In this document: piece by piece, positions 46,230 to 55,037 of the stretch
Layout: each line of letters starts with the position of its first letter
Numbering within the stretch: the first letter of the stretch is position 1
Assembly (NCBI GenBank): GCA_003994795.1
Contig: AP018269.1
Span: 1,739,346 to 1,803,345, forward strand
Source of the DNA: Cylindrospermum sp. NIES-4074
GTDB lineage: Bacteria; Cyanobacteriota; Cyanobacteriia; Cyanobacteriales; Nostocaceae
Direction of reading: 5' to 3'
DNA length: 64,000 nt
Notes under the pieces: generated by a model
The model's input: only the letters and a program-made list of their open reading frames with translations
Told to the model about the DNA's origin: nothing
Databases searched by the model: none
Position numbers and translations under genes: made by a program

Positions 46230-46691
46230 TTAGCGGCGCTCATCCAGCTGCACCCTGGTAATAAGGGAGCGAGGAATTTCGACTACACGACCTTTTTGAT
46301 TTAAGTAAAGTGTTGTCTCATCCCGGCGAATCAACTGACCAGTCCACTCTTGCAGTCCGTCGTAGGGTGGGGAAGTGGAGATAATTACAGGAAATCCTTT
46401 AAAGGATATAAATTCCCTGTCACTAACCAGTTGCCGCGAAATACCAGGACTGGATACTTCCAACACATAAGCATCTGGAATGATCTCCAACCCATCTAAT
46501 TCGGCTTCTAAAGCACGGCTCATCCGCTCGCAATCATCCAAACCTGTATCCTGCTGGACATTGCGAATATCTATCCGCAACACTGGCGGACTTTGATTAG
46601 TGTGAAAGACTGCGCCAACGACTTCCAATCCCAGTTCTTCTGCTACTGGTATCGCCAAGTCAATAATTTGTGGTATTAAGGGATGAGTCAT
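46230..46691 (-). CDS. rimP: Ribosome maturation factor RimP
   Basis: 153 residues from ATG 46691, preferred because it starts the conserved [20 protein letters not shown]; the frame is open upstream to 46775 but that extension has no family match. Conserved blocks: [57 protein letters not shown] and [15 protein letters not shown]. RimP is needed for maturation of the 30S subunit. It is the first gene of the operon. An intrinsic-terminator-like hairpin lies 14 nt before the start codon, suggesting control by attenuation. Confidence 0.93.
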   Translation of the reverse strand: MTHPLIPQIIDLAIPVAEELGLEVVGAVFHTNQSPPVLRIDIRNVQQDTGLDDCERMSRALEAELDGLEIIPDAYVLEVSSPGISRQLVSDREFISFKGFPVIISTSPPYDGLQEWTGQLIRRDETTLYLNQKGRVVEIPRSLITRVQLDERR

Positions 46692-46704
46692 GCGAGAATT
46701 CAAT

Positions 46705-46729
46705 AAAAAAAGTGGGCACCGACCCACTT
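46705..46729 (-). terminator. Terminator-like hairpin in the rimP leader
   Basis: On the minus strand, AAGTGGG (46729-46723) pairs with CCCACTT (46716-46710) around a TCGGTG loop, followed by a T-run to 46705. It is only 14 nt from the rimP ATG. A second hairpin (CGAACC/GGTTCG, 46765-46782) lies upstream of it. Confidence 0.65.
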
Positions 46730-46861
46730 CCTGCGATAGGGATATCTTCCAAGAAGTCTTGTGACGAACCGACATTGGTTCGCCCCTAACATGAGTTTAG
46801 CGTATTCTTGGGGGAGAGATGCGAGAAATTAACAATAGTCAAGAGTCAGTTGTCTCCCCAT

Positions 46862-48310
46862 TTACCTTTCTCTGGGTTCTGGGAGAGCAGTACCTTTTTC
46901 TACTAATGGTTGAACTGAGGCTTGGGTTCGCATTTGCCTAGTTTGCTCAATAATTTGCTCAATATCTTCTTGTGATAAGCGTTGGACGTAGTTGATTTTA
47001 ATTTCTTCTAAGAAGTCAGACAGCAAGCTTTGAATTTCTGAAAGAACGTGTTTTTTCTGAAGTTCTGTTCCTAAAGAGGTAGTGAATTTTTCTACCAGTT
47101 GACCAGTGAGTTTTGCCGCTACAGGATCTTTGGCTGCTGTAAAGATTGCACTATATAGGTTAGTTGTGATTTGAGTTGCTAGTTGTTCACTTAGCTGGGT
47201 TTGTGCTTGTCCTACGCCTGGGAGCATGAGGAGGTTGCGGTAGACGGGGACTTGATGCAAGACAGTTTCAATATTGTGGCGCAAAATGGCAATGATCTCT
47301 GGTTGGACTTGGGGCAGGACTTGATGGAGGATTGTTTGTACCAAGAGATTAGCGATCGCTTCTACTTCATTGACATTATTTATATCTATATAAGGACGCA
47401 GTTTATCTTGTTGCGACAGCCAACGTGTTAAGTCACCCCGTTGAATGGAACCCTGAACCTGATTAATTACTCTCACCACCACAATTTCTGTGATTTCTTC
47501 GGCAAAATTTGCTACAATCCCTTGATTCAATTGCCGCCGCACTAAATGGAAATCCAATAATTTTGCTTGATCGAGGCGAATTAATACGGGTATTATTCTT
47601 AACAATCGCCCAAAAGGGAGCAGCAAAAACACATCATACCAACGCCATAACAATGCTTCTAACCAGCTTAAATGGCGATGCTGGCGCTTGATATAAAAGG
47701 TGCGCCCCAGCAATTCTACGCCAAATAAAATCACAAACGGCAAATCAATTATCCAAAAATTATCCAGCGGTTCGCTATTTTCACCAATTTTGCGGTAATA
47801 GTTACTGGCTATCGCAGGTCGGATCTTCCGGTTAAAAAAACTAATTTCTTGGTTCCAGCCATTTTGAGATAAGTACTGCTGACTCCAAAAAATAGCAAAG
47901 GCACCTTTAGCAGAGTCTTGGCGGACGTGTTCCCGCATCCGGTTTTTAATTTTTTCTAAAGTCCCACTTTTACCTGCTCCCGCAAAAGGATTACTATTAA
48001 TCATCTCGGTGCTGAGACTGCGGAGTTCCTCTAGCTGAGTTTGTACCTGCGGTGACTTTAACCCCGTCTGGGTTACTTGTTCTTCTAATGCGGCTACTCT
48101 ATCCAGATAGTTTTTCGTCTCTCGATGGGCTTCAATACCTTTAATAGGGTCATAAATTTGGGTGATTTGGGGAACTTTTCGCAAGTAAAAATCCCGCCAA
48201 GGTACGTAACTCAAATCAAATAGAACTAAAGCTAAGTTGATGGTGGCTGCGATCGCCATCAATCTCTCAAACCAAAGGTTCCGCCGCTTTGGGAACTTTA
48301 AATTAGTCAT
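46862..48310 (-). CDS. Membrane protein with voltage-sensor-like segment, unknown function
   Basis: 482 residues. A first membrane segment spans about 15-35 (LMAIAATINLALVLFDLSYV). A helical region (85-170) follows. About 187-262 reads DLPFVILFGVELLGRTFYI, then WYDVFLLLPFGRLLRIIPVL and IRLDQAKLL: an acidic residue in one helix, an Asp in the next and Arg residues at 3-5-residue steps in the last, which is the S2-S3-S4 pattern of voltage sensors. The remainder (about 265-480) is soluble and helical, with no pore motif. It could be a channel-derived regulator. I know no named function. It stands alone upstream of the rimP operon. Confidence 0.65.
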   Translation of the reverse strand: MTNLKFPKRRNLWFERLMAIAATINLALVLFDLSYVPWRDFYLRKVPQITQIYDPIKGIEAHRETKNYLDRVAALEEQVTQTGLKSPQVQTQLEELRSLSTEMINSNPFAGAGKSGTLEKIKNRMREHVRQDSAKGAFAIFWSQQYLSQNGWNQEISFFNRKIRPAIASNYYRKIGENSEPLDNFWIIDLPFVILFGVELLGRTFYIKRQHRHLSWLEALLWRWYDVFLLLPFGRLLRIIPVLIRLDQAKLLDFHLVRRQLNQGIVANFAEEITEIVVVRVINQVQGSIQRGDLTRWLSQQDKLRPYIDINNVNEVEAIANLLVQTILHQVLPQVQPEIIAILRHNIETVLHQVPVYRNLLMLPGVGQAQTQLSEQLATQITTNLYSAIFTAAKDPVAAKLTGQLVEKFTTSLGTELQKKHVLSEIQSLLSDFLEEIKINYVQRLSQEDIEQIIEQTRQMRTQASVQPLVEKGTALPEPRER

Positions 48311-48567
48311 TGCTGGTTATTGATTATACGAGTATTGGAGAGAAGCTCTCTTAAGATAGTTGCCGATTTTTGCAGAGCATCGCCACTACTAATACAAGAT
48401 AAGCCTATTGGTAGATGGTAAAAATAAATTTTTTTATATTAGTTAATAATCAAGAGGACAAAAATTAATCAAAAATCATTAATAATCAAAAAAAAGAGCT
48501 TAAAAAAACTTAAAATGCACCTGTCAACATCTCTAGCTTGCTGATTAAATCCTAAGGAGTTTTAAGT

Positions 48568-49218
48568 ATGTGGTGTGGTTTTGAAAAATCAGGCACGACA
48601 ATCGCTATTACCTGCCTGGTGGCTGCTAGCGTCGTGATTTCAGATACGGTTTTTGCTGCCCGTCAGCGTAATTATACGCCACAAGAGTTCCGCTCTGTGT
48701 TGCGGGGTTTGGGCTATAACGTCAAGGTAACAAACACGCCTTTGACAGATGAGGAAACTAAAAAGGCAATCAGTGAATTTCAAAGAGGTTATAAACTAAC
48801 CGTTGATGGAAAAGCAGGCCCAAAAACTCAAGATTTTGCTGCCAACATCGTTCAAATTCTCCAAGGAAATTTGAATGCGGTGCTGAAGCCTAGTCCTCTC
48901 CTTCCCCGTGATCAATTTTACGGTACCCGGACAGAAGAGTTAGTGAAGGAGTATCAGAAAAAAAATCAACAGCAAGAAACAGGAATTGCTAATTTAGCAC
49001 TCCGTCAAAAATTGGATGTAGAAGCTAAGGCAATTCTTGGCCAGCCGGCAGGTTCACCGAAACCGACAACTTCGCCAAAACCAACAGTTTCGCCAAAGCC
49101 AACAGTTTCGCCAAAGCCGACAGCTTCACCGAAACCAACAGTTTCACCAAAACCGACAGCTTCACCAAAACCAATAGTTTCGCCAACGCCAACAGTTTCG
49201 CCTACACCTACACCCTAG
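48568..49218 (+). CDS. Exported peptidoglycan-binding-domain protein with SPKPT repeats
   Basis: 216 residues, with AAGGAG before ATG 48568 and a signal peptide (about 1-30, ending VFAAR). A first PG_binding_1-like unit (about 35-95) reads YTPQEFRSVLRGLGYNV, then EETKKAISEFQRGYKLTVDG, then KAGPKTQ; a second (about 100-155) ends GIANLALRQKLDV. The tail (about 163-216) consists of nine or so SPKPT(V/A) repeats, with the last ones SPTPT. The domains are expected to bind cell-wall peptidoglycan, the tail to be extended and flexible. Repeat number may vary between strains. Confidence 0.85.
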   Translation: MWCGFEKSGTTIAITCLVAASVVISDTVFAARQRNYTPQEFRSVLRGLGYNVKVTNTPLTDEETKKAISEFQRGYKLTVDGKAGPKTQDFAANIVQILQGNLNAVLKPSPLLPRDQFYGTRTEELVKEYQKKNQQQETGIANLALRQKLDVEAKAILGQPAGSPKPTTSPKPTVSPKPTVSPKPTASPKPTVSPKPTASPKPIVSPTPTVSPTPTP

Positions 49219-49249
49219 AAGTCACCACAAAAACTATCATCCCAAAGTG

Positions 49250-50143
49250 TCAAATATTCTGATTTGGTTCTTCTAAGGGTCTACCTTTGGGTGTGGGGAG
49301 AATGGGACGTGGGCCATCGTAAGGCATGGGAATATACTGAACGCTGGGCCGTCCTCCTTGTGGTTGGGGGTATAAATCCATAAGATCATAAATAGAACGG
49401 GGCAGTCCTACTGTTATGGGCAGCCCTATTTCTGTAGCTTCTTCCACGGTAACGGGATAGTCGTGGGTAACGCGCCCAGTTGTCAAAGCTTCGATAATGG
49501 GTTCAATATTTTCTGGCTCGATTTTTTGTTTGGGTATACTGTCTTTGAGCAGAGTTCGCACAAAGCGTTGTACTTGCTGAATGGCTTTGCTGGAAAGGTC
49601 TGCCATTATAAGTGTTTGGTCGTCAACTTCAGCGATGGGTTTATCTGCAACCACTTTTAGGATACTTGCGGCTGGGTAGTTACCTAATTGGGGATCAACT
49701 GGCCCTAAGACTGCGTTAGCATCCATAATAATTTCATCGGCAGCAAGGGCTAGCATTGTGCCACCACTCATGGCGTAGTGGGGGATAAAAACGGTAACTT
49801 TTGCCTGGTGGCGAATTAATGCTCTAGCGATTTGTTCGGTTGCTAAAACTAGTCCGCCGGGAGTATGCAAAATTAAGTCTATGGGGACATCTGGGGGCGT
49901 GAGGCGAATTGCCCTCAGTATTTGTTCTGAATCTTCGATGGTAATGTAGCGTGAGATGGGAATTCCCAGTAAACTGATGGACTCTTGACGGTGAATGAGT
50001 AAAATCACCCGGCTGTTGCGTTCCCGCTGAAATTCTTGCAAAGTCCGGAGACGGCGATATTCGATTTGACGCTTTTGCCAGATGGGTTGCAGGGAAGAGA
50101 GGAGGAGGAAAATCCAGAATAAGTCACCGATACCAAAAGCCAT
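49250..50143 (-). CDS. ClpP-like membrane serine protease (SDH/SppA-type)
   Basis: 297 residues from ATG 50143; the frame is open to 50206, but the extension is unlike the family. An N-terminal hydrophobic segment (MAFGIGDLFWIFLLLSSLQP) anchors it. The protease domain has ILHTPGGLVLATEQIARALI, then HYAMSGGTMLALAADEIIMD, in which the Ser of MSGG is the expected nucleophile, and VLGPVDPQLG. This is the serine dehydrogenase proteinase (SDH_sah) group of ClpP/crotonase-fold peptidases. It probably degrades membrane or exported proteins. It is followed downstream by the SPKPT gene, convergently. Confidence 0.82.
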   Translation of the reverse strand: MAFGIGDLFWIFLLLSSLQPIWQKRQIEYRRLRTLQEFQRERNSRVILLIHRQESISLLGIPISRYITIEDSEQILRAIRLTPPDVPIDLILHTPGGLVLATEQIARALIRHQAKVTVFIPHYAMSGGTMLALAADEIIMDANAVLGPVDPQLGNYPAASILKVVADKPIAEVDDQTLIMADLSSKAIQQVQRFVRTLLKDSIPKQKIEPENIEPIIEALTTGRVTHDYPVTVEEATEIGLPITVGLPRSIYDLMDLYPQPQGGRPSVQYIPMPYDGPRPILPTPKGRPLEEPNQNI

Positions 50144-50220
50144 AGGATTGATTGTTGAGGAATGACGATCGCACTTTTTATGGTGACAAGTTTTAGGCGA
50201 TCGCATTTCTATCTAGAGGT

Positions 50221-51021
50221 TTAAAATTCCTCTATTTCGTCAGGATTCACCCCTAACTGACGCAAACGTGCTGCTAGTTGTTCTGCTTTTCTCTTTGCTT
50301 GTGCAGCGTCCTGTTTAGCTAAAGCAGTTTCCTCCGTCGGTTCAAGAATTAATTCTCCCGCTAAAGTAAACCACCGTAACCACAACTTTTCAATATCTCT
50401 AAATGACCCTTGCCATAATCCCAAACTTAAACTTAATTCTGGCATTGGTAAGCGTCCCTCAGTCAGATTCATCGGTTCATAGTGTCCACCGACTAACTGA
50501 AATGCCCGCAGTTCATTGGTGTAGCGACTAAAGACAATATAGTAGGGAACCCGTAGGATGCGTTCATAAACTTCCCATTTGCTAGGAGGTTTATCTACTT
50601 TGCGTTCCTTCTGACCTAAATCTTCTTCTTCTGTACCAGGAGATAATAACTCTACAACTACAAAGGGATTTGCTGGTTCTTGCCAAGTTACATAACTTAA
50701 ACGCAAATCTTGCCCTTTATATAGTTTTGATACTCCAACTACACCAAACCAATCTGGGCGTTTGTACCATAAAGGATGCTGAATATCGTAGTAAAGATTG
50801 AGATCAGCAGCACTGTAAACAAGCTCTGGACTCCAGGTATTTGGCTGAAAAGTTAAGTATAAAAGTAGAGGTTGTAGAAAATGAAAATCGTCTGGCAAGC
50901 CTGGTTCCTCCGGGTTTTCACTTGGTAAATCATACATTGTGGGTAGGGTTTCCCAAGGGGGAAGGGGGGGGTCAGGTTGAGGAATCAGAGGAGGGGAGGA
51001 AGTCATAGATAATAATTTCAA
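50221..51021 (-). CDS. Uma2 family protein (PD-(D/E)XK nuclease fold)
   Basis: 266 residues. The core contains VYSAADLNLYYDIQHPLWYK, DWFGVVGVSK, FVVVELLSPGTEEEDLG and SKWEVYERILRVPYYIVFSR, the DUF820/Uma2 pattern; the catalytic D...ExK arrangement is preserved as D and VELLSP. The C-terminal 40 residues are a Gln/Ala-rich coiled coil (LAKQDAAQAKRKAEQLAARL) usual for this group. The family is expanded in cyanobacteria and its role is largely unknown; relations to mobile elements are suspected. It ends a small minus-strand group with a RelE pair and a second Uma2. Confidence 0.85.
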   Translation of the reverse strand: MKLLSMTSSPPLIPQPDPPLPPWETLPTMYDLPSENPEEPGLPDDFHFLQPLLLYLTFQPNTWSPELVYSAADLNLYYDIQHPLWYKRPDWFGVVGVSKLYKGQDLRLSYVTWQEPANPFVVVELLSPGTEEEDLGQKERKVDKPPSKWEVYERILRVPYYIVFSRYTNELRAFQLVGGHYEPMNLTEGRLPMPELSLSLGLWQGSFRDIEKLWLRWFTLAGELILEPTEETALAKQDAAQAKRKAEQLAARLRQLGVNPDEIEEF

Positions 51022-51049
51022 ATTTAAAACTTTTTTGGCATTCCTACAG

Positions 51050-51322
51050 TTAAGGGAAAACTCGGTAGATATCTTTACGGTGAGCGATTCGTTGACAAAT
51101 TAATGTTTGTGTTTCTTTGTCAAGAGTAATGCCAATTCTGTAATCGCCTACGCGAATTTTGTACTTATCAGCATATCCTTTCATTTTTTCCAGATATCCT
51201 AAATCAAAAGGATTTTCTGATTCCAGTTCTTGAAATACTATTGGTTCTACACGCTCTTGAATTGCTGTTGGTAAATCAGCCAGGTCTTTTAAGAACCTTT
51301 TAGTATATTCAACTTGCCACAT
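51050..51322 (-). CDS. RelE/ParE-type toxin
   Basis: 90 residues. WQVEYTKRFLKDLADLPTAI, GYADKYKIRVGDYRIGITLD and RIAHRKDIYRVFP match RelE/ParE toxins (mRNA interferase or gyrase inhibitor fold). Conserved Arg residues and the final HRKDIYR motif are present, so the toxin looks intact. Its start overlaps the end of the preceding small gene by 14 bp, the standard layout of an antitoxin-toxin pair. Confidence 0.85.
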   Translation of the reverse strand: MWQVEYTKRFLKDLADLPTAIQERVEPIVFQELESENPFDLGYLEKMKGYADKYKIRVGDYRIGITLDKETQTLICQRIAHRKDIYRVFP

Positions 51323-51524
51323 CTTGATTCTGTTTCAGTAATTTATAATATTTCAAAGCTTCAGATTTTGAAAGTCGTTCATTATCCTCCGGTGCTTCCA
51401 TTAGTTGTACCAATCCGAAGTTTTCTAGGAGTTCTTCAATCTTTTCAAACTCAGCAATGGGAATTTGTACAGCGATAGGTTGCTGATTTTCATCCATTAC
51501 ATAATGTTTGTGAATTTTCAACAT
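51309..51524 (-). CDS. Putative antitoxin of the RelE-type pair
   Basis: 71 residues. The first half (HKHYVMDENQQPIAVQIPIA, EFEKIEELLENFG) looks like the N-terminal domain of small Phd/YefM-like or related antitoxins, and the second half is helical and acidic (LMEAPEDNERLSKSEALKYY), suited to wrap the toxin. AGGAGG lies just upstream. It precedes the toxin with overlap. The family is not certain, the pairing is. Confidence 0.75.
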   Translation of the reverse strand: MLKIHKHYVMDENQQPIAVQIPIAEFEKIEELLENFGLVQLMEAPEDNERLSKSEALKYYKLLKQNQDVAS

Positions 51525-51729
51525 TTTTCTACCTCCTATAAACGGAAATTATTTTTCCTTTTTCAAATAACGACTGTCCTGGATTCCACACCATTTGTTA
51601 AACCTACCAACTACTGGTATTTATTTTCGCACAGCATCGGGTTCGCGGTTTGGTGTGGAATTCTGAAAAGTTCTGAGTTTTTAGCTTGAAGCAGATAGTG
51701 GGTTAGCAACGGCGTAACCCACCTTACTT

Positions 51730-52458
51730 TTAATTATCTGGCTCAATGCCTGCTGCTCGCAATTGTGCTGCTAATCTTTCAGCGCGTTGTTTTTCTTGTT
51801 CAGCGCGTTGTTTTTCTTGTTCGGCTAGTTCTGAACCCCAGAGTAGTAGGTTTCCTTGTTCATCCCACCACCGCAACCATTTTCCTGTGCGGTTTTCACG
51901 AGTACCTAACCACACACCCAGATAAAGATTCATTTCCGCTATCCAGTAAAGTCGGTTTTCATCAGGTTCTCGCAATATATATCGTTCTGTTTTGTCTAAG
52001 CGATACATCTCGAAATTGCCGCTATTTGGCTCAAAGATAATGTAGTTTGGTACTTTGAGAATGCGTTCATAAAAAAACCATTTACCAGGGGGATAGGTGG
52101 GTTTGATGGAATATTCCCCACCTTCTGTATCAGAAATAAATTCCACCACAATTACGGGGATGTCTCCTTGTAGCTGGGGGGTATAACTGCGGATTATTTC
52201 TTGCCTATCTACGCTGATTTTGGGGATATATGCCCAATCAGGTGCTTTAATGACAATTTTGCCGTTTAAGGTAGCGCAGATGCCGTAATTGGTTGAGGTG
52301 AGGGCGTTGGGTGGAAGTTTGTCGGCTATTTGTAGGCTTTCTGTTAGTGCAGCTGCTAAGGCAGGTTGGTTGATGTTGTCCACTGGTTCATCTGGCAGGA
52401 TGTAATCATTGGGTAGTTTTTCCCAAGTGATTTGGTAGTCTTGGGTGACGGCTGTCAT
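51730..52458 (-). CDS. Uma2 family protein (second copy)
   Basis: 242 residues. Same group as the gene at 50221: IVVEFISDTEGGEYSIKPTY, PPGKWFFYERILKVPNYIIF and YRLDKTERYILREPDENRLY. The C-terminal coil contains a near-perfect repeat EQEKQRAEQEKQRAERLAAQ. The acidic and basic residues of the nuclease core are present, but activity is unproven. It lies between radA and the RelE pair. A GC-rich direct repeat (AAAAAGGGGGGCTATGAG, repeated with one G fewer) separates it from radA. Confidence 0.85.
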   Translation of the reverse strand: MTAVTQDYQITWEKLPNDYILPDEPVDNINQPALAAALTESLQIADKLPPNALTSTNYGICATLNGKIVIKAPDWAYIPKISVDRQEIIRSYTPQLQGDIPVIVVEFISDTEGGEYSIKPTYPPGKWFFYERILKVPNYIIFEPNSGNFEMYRLDKTERYILREPDENRLYWIAEMNLYLGVWLGTRENRTGKWLRWWDEQGNLLLWGSELAEQEKQRAEQEKQRAERLAAQLRAAGIEPDN

Positions 52459-52555
52459 GGTGAGTTTTCCTTTGGTGTGGTTGGAGATCCCCCCAACCCC
52501 CCTTAAAAAGGGGGGCTATGAGTTCTTAAAAAGGGGGCTATGAGTAAAGGTGTGA

Positions 52556-54085
52556 TTAATCATCTTCATCGTCGGTTGCTAAATCGTCTTCTGTCAGTTC
52601 CTGATGGGGGATGGCGGCGATAATTGCATCTATTACTTTGGATACTTGTAATATCTCAATGTTCAATTCGGGGAATTTTTGCCCTTTGGGAACGATCGCT
52701 CTTTTAAAGCCTAATTTCGCTGCTTCTTTTAGCCGCAGTTCCATCTGGGAAACCGATCGCACTTGTCCCCCTAACCCCACTTCCCCAATTAACACGGTAC
52801 CGGGGTCAACGATGCGATCGCGAAAACTGGCAACGATGGCGATCGCTATTCCTAAATCTACCGCTGGTTCTTCTACATTCAACCCCCCAGCGGAAGCCAC
52901 GTAAGAATCCAACTTGGACATGGGAATTCCTACCCGCTTTTCTAATACAGCGAGAATCTGCACCAAGCGGTTATAGTCTATACCAGTACCCGCACGACGA
53001 GGAGAAGGGTAGCTGGTGGGACTGACTAAGGCTTGCAACTCTACCACAATCGGGCGAGTGCCTTCGCAAGCGACTACAATAGCTGTACCCGGAGCCGGAT
53101 CATCACGATTCCCCAAAAATAACTCCGAGGGGTTGGGAACTTCCCGCAGTCCGTCGGATACCATTTCAAAAATACCGATTTCGTGAGTTGCCCCAAAGCG
53201 GTTTTTGACTGTTCTTAATAATCGATGGGAAGCAAAGCGATCGCCTTCAAAGTACAATACTGTGTCAACTAAATGTTCTAAAACTTTCGGCCCGGCGATC
53301 GCACCTTCTTTGGTGACGTGTCCCACAATTAACATGGTGACATCTTCATGTTTCGCCACTTTCATCAAAGCTGCCGTACATTCCCGTACCTGAGCCACAG
53401 AACCTGGTGCTGATGTTAACGCCGGGAAAAACACTGTTTGGATACTATCAATCACCGCCACGTTTGGTTTAAGAGAATCTATTTCCCGCAAAATCTCCTC
53501 TAAATCCGTTTCTGGCAAGACATACAAATCTGCGCCTATACTGTCAGGGTCTTGAGGTTTAGGGGTATCTGATGCTTCAGTTCCATTTTCTTCACCAACT
53601 ACACTGACGGTTTTAGATACTCCTAAGCGGGAAGCTCGTAATTTAACTTGTTGTCCTGATTCTTCCCCGGTTACGTAGAGAATACGGTATCTCTGCGCCA
53701 GTTGATTTGATACTTGTAACAGTAAGGTAGATTTACCAATTCCCGGATCACCGCCAATCAGTACCATTGAACCAGGGACAACTCCACCGCCCAGCACCCG
53801 ATCCAGTTCTCCATAACCAGATTCCCAACGAGCAATTTGGCGATCGGTAATTTGGTCAAATGTCAGCGAGGCGCGTGGTTTGGCAGGTTTAGCAGCAGAT
53901 TTGCCATTTCCCTGTGCGGCGTGCCAGCTACCTACTCCCCCTCGACCGGGTACATCAACTGAAGACTGGATTGTAATCTGCTCTTCTAAGGAGTTATAAG
54001 TGCCACAATTGGGACACTTGCCAAACCATTGAGAAGATTCTGAGCCACAATCGTTACAAATGTAAAAGGTTTTTGGCTTTGCCAT
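52556..54085 (-). CDS. radA: DNA repair protein RadA
   Basis: 509 residues. An N-terminal zinc finger (C10, C13, C24, C27) precedes a RecA-like ATPase with Walker A GGDPGIGKST (111-120), Walker B-like VAVIDSIQT and the RadA-specific KNRFG motif (294-298). A Lon-like domain closes the protein (about 355-495, IVACEGTRPIVVELQALVSP and DLGIAIAIVASF). RadA is a helicase that processes branched recombination intermediates. The stretch 160-185 has a Cyanobacteria-type insertion (EENGTEASDTPKPQDPDS). It is divergent from rpaB, which starts 162 bp away. Confidence 0.96.
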   Translation of the reverse strand: MAKPKTFYICNDCGSESSQWFGKCPNCGTYNSLEEQITIQSSVDVPGRGGVGSWHAAQGNGKSAAKPAKPRASLTFDQITDRQIARWESGYGELDRVLGGGVVPGSMVLIGGDPGIGKSTLLLQVSNQLAQRYRILYVTGEESGQQVKLRASRLGVSKTVSVVGEENGTEASDTPKPQDPDSIGADLYVLPETDLEEILREIDSLKPNVAVIDSIQTVFFPALTSAPGSVAQVRECTAALMKVAKHEDVTMLIVGHVTKEGAIAGPKVLEHLVDTVLYFEGDRFASHRLLRTVKNRFGATHEIGIFEMVSDGLREVPNPSELFLGNRDDPAPGTAIVVACEGTRPIVVELQALVSPTSYPSPRRAGTGIDYNRLVQILAVLEKRVGIPMSKLDSYVASAGGLNVEEPAVDLGIAIAIVASFRDRIVDPGTVLIGEVGLGGQVRSVSQMELRLKEAAKLGFKRAIVPKGQKFPELNIEILQVSKVIDAIIAAIPHQELTEDDLATDDEDD

Positions 54086-54246
54086 TCTTAAATCTTATTA
54101 AATAATCTTAATTTTTCATTAATTTCCGGAAAAGACTAAAATCTAATATTAGTAGTAGTTACAGCCTTTTCCAAATCGAGAGATGGAATGATATCTTAAT
54201 ATTATGGTATTAAAAATTAATCATGAAAAATTTTAGTTAGGGAGCG

Positions 54247-54984
54247 TTGAAAAACTTGGAAAGCCATAAAGAAAAAATCCTGGTGGTAGACGACGAAGCC
54301 AGCATTCGCCGGATTTTGGAAACGCGCCTTTCCATGATTGGCTACGATGTGGTAACGGCTGGCGATGGGGAAGAAGCTTTAGAGACTTTTCGCAAAACTG
54401 AACCTGACCTAGTGGTTTTGGATGTGATGATGCCAAAACTAGATGGTTACGGTGTTTGTCAGGAATTGCGAAAGGAATCAGATGTCCCCATTATTATGCT
54501 AACAGCCTTGGGTGATGTAGCCGATCGCATCACAGGGCTGGAATTGGGTGCTGACGACTATGTAGTTAAACCATTCTCCCCCAAAGAGCTAGAAGCACGC
54601 ATTCGCTCAGTGCTGCGACGGGTAGATAAAACCGGCGCTACTGGTATTCCCAGTTCTGGGGTAATTCATGTAGCTAACATCAAAATCGATACGAATAAGC
54701 GCCAAGTCTACAAAGGTGATGAGCGCATTCGTCTGACAGGTATGGAGTTCAGCTTACTAGAGTTGTTAGTCAGCCGCTCTGGTGAAGCTTTTTCCCGCTC
54801 GGAAATTTTGCAAGAGGTGTGGGGTTACACACCAGAACGCCATGTAGATACTCGTGTGGTAGACGTGCATATCTCTCGTTTACGGGCAAAATTAGAAGAT
54901 GACCCCAGTAACCCAGAACTGATTCTCACAGCCAGAGGAACTGGTTATCTGTTTCAACGGATAATTGAACCTGGAGAAGAATAA
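54247..54984 (+). CDS. rpaB: Response regulator RpaB (OmpR family)
   Basis: 245 residues starting at TTG 54247 (a second TTG at 54256 is possible) behind a GGGAG-type Shine-Dalgarno. The REC domain has D15-D16, phospho-acceptor D59 (VVLDVMMPKLDG) and K109 (YVVKPFSP). The C-terminal winged helix (about 140-240) has IRLTGMEFSLLELLVSRSGE, VWGYTPERHVDTRVVDVHIS and ARGTGYLFQR. In cyanobacteria RpaB is an essential regulator of high-light and photosynthesis genes, and this sequence is a close match. A non-ATG start may limit expression. The CCB-type gene follows after 47 bp, probably in one transcript. Confidence 0.93.
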   Translation: MKNLESHKEKILVVDDEASIRRILETRLSMIGYDVVTAGDGEEALETFRKTEPDLVVLDVMMPKLDGYGVCQELRKESDVPIIMLTALGDVADRITGLELGADDYVVKPFSPKELEARIRSVLRRVDKTGATGIPSSGVIHVANIKIDTNKRQVYKGDERIRLTGMEFSLLELLVSRSGEAFSRSEILQEVWGYTPERHVDTRVVDVHISRLRAKLEDDPSNPELILTARGTGYLFQRIIEPGEE

Positions 54985-55009
54985 CAAGGCAAGAGGCAAT
55001 GAGGCAAAA

Positions 55010-55037
55010 AATGACCAATGACTAATGACTAATGACT
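55010..55037. repeat. Tandem heptamers at the start of the CCB gene
   Basis: AATGACC followed by three AATGACT units. Each contains an ATG; the last gives the start codon of the next gene. The first three open very short frames that end in TAA. Confidence 0.8.
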
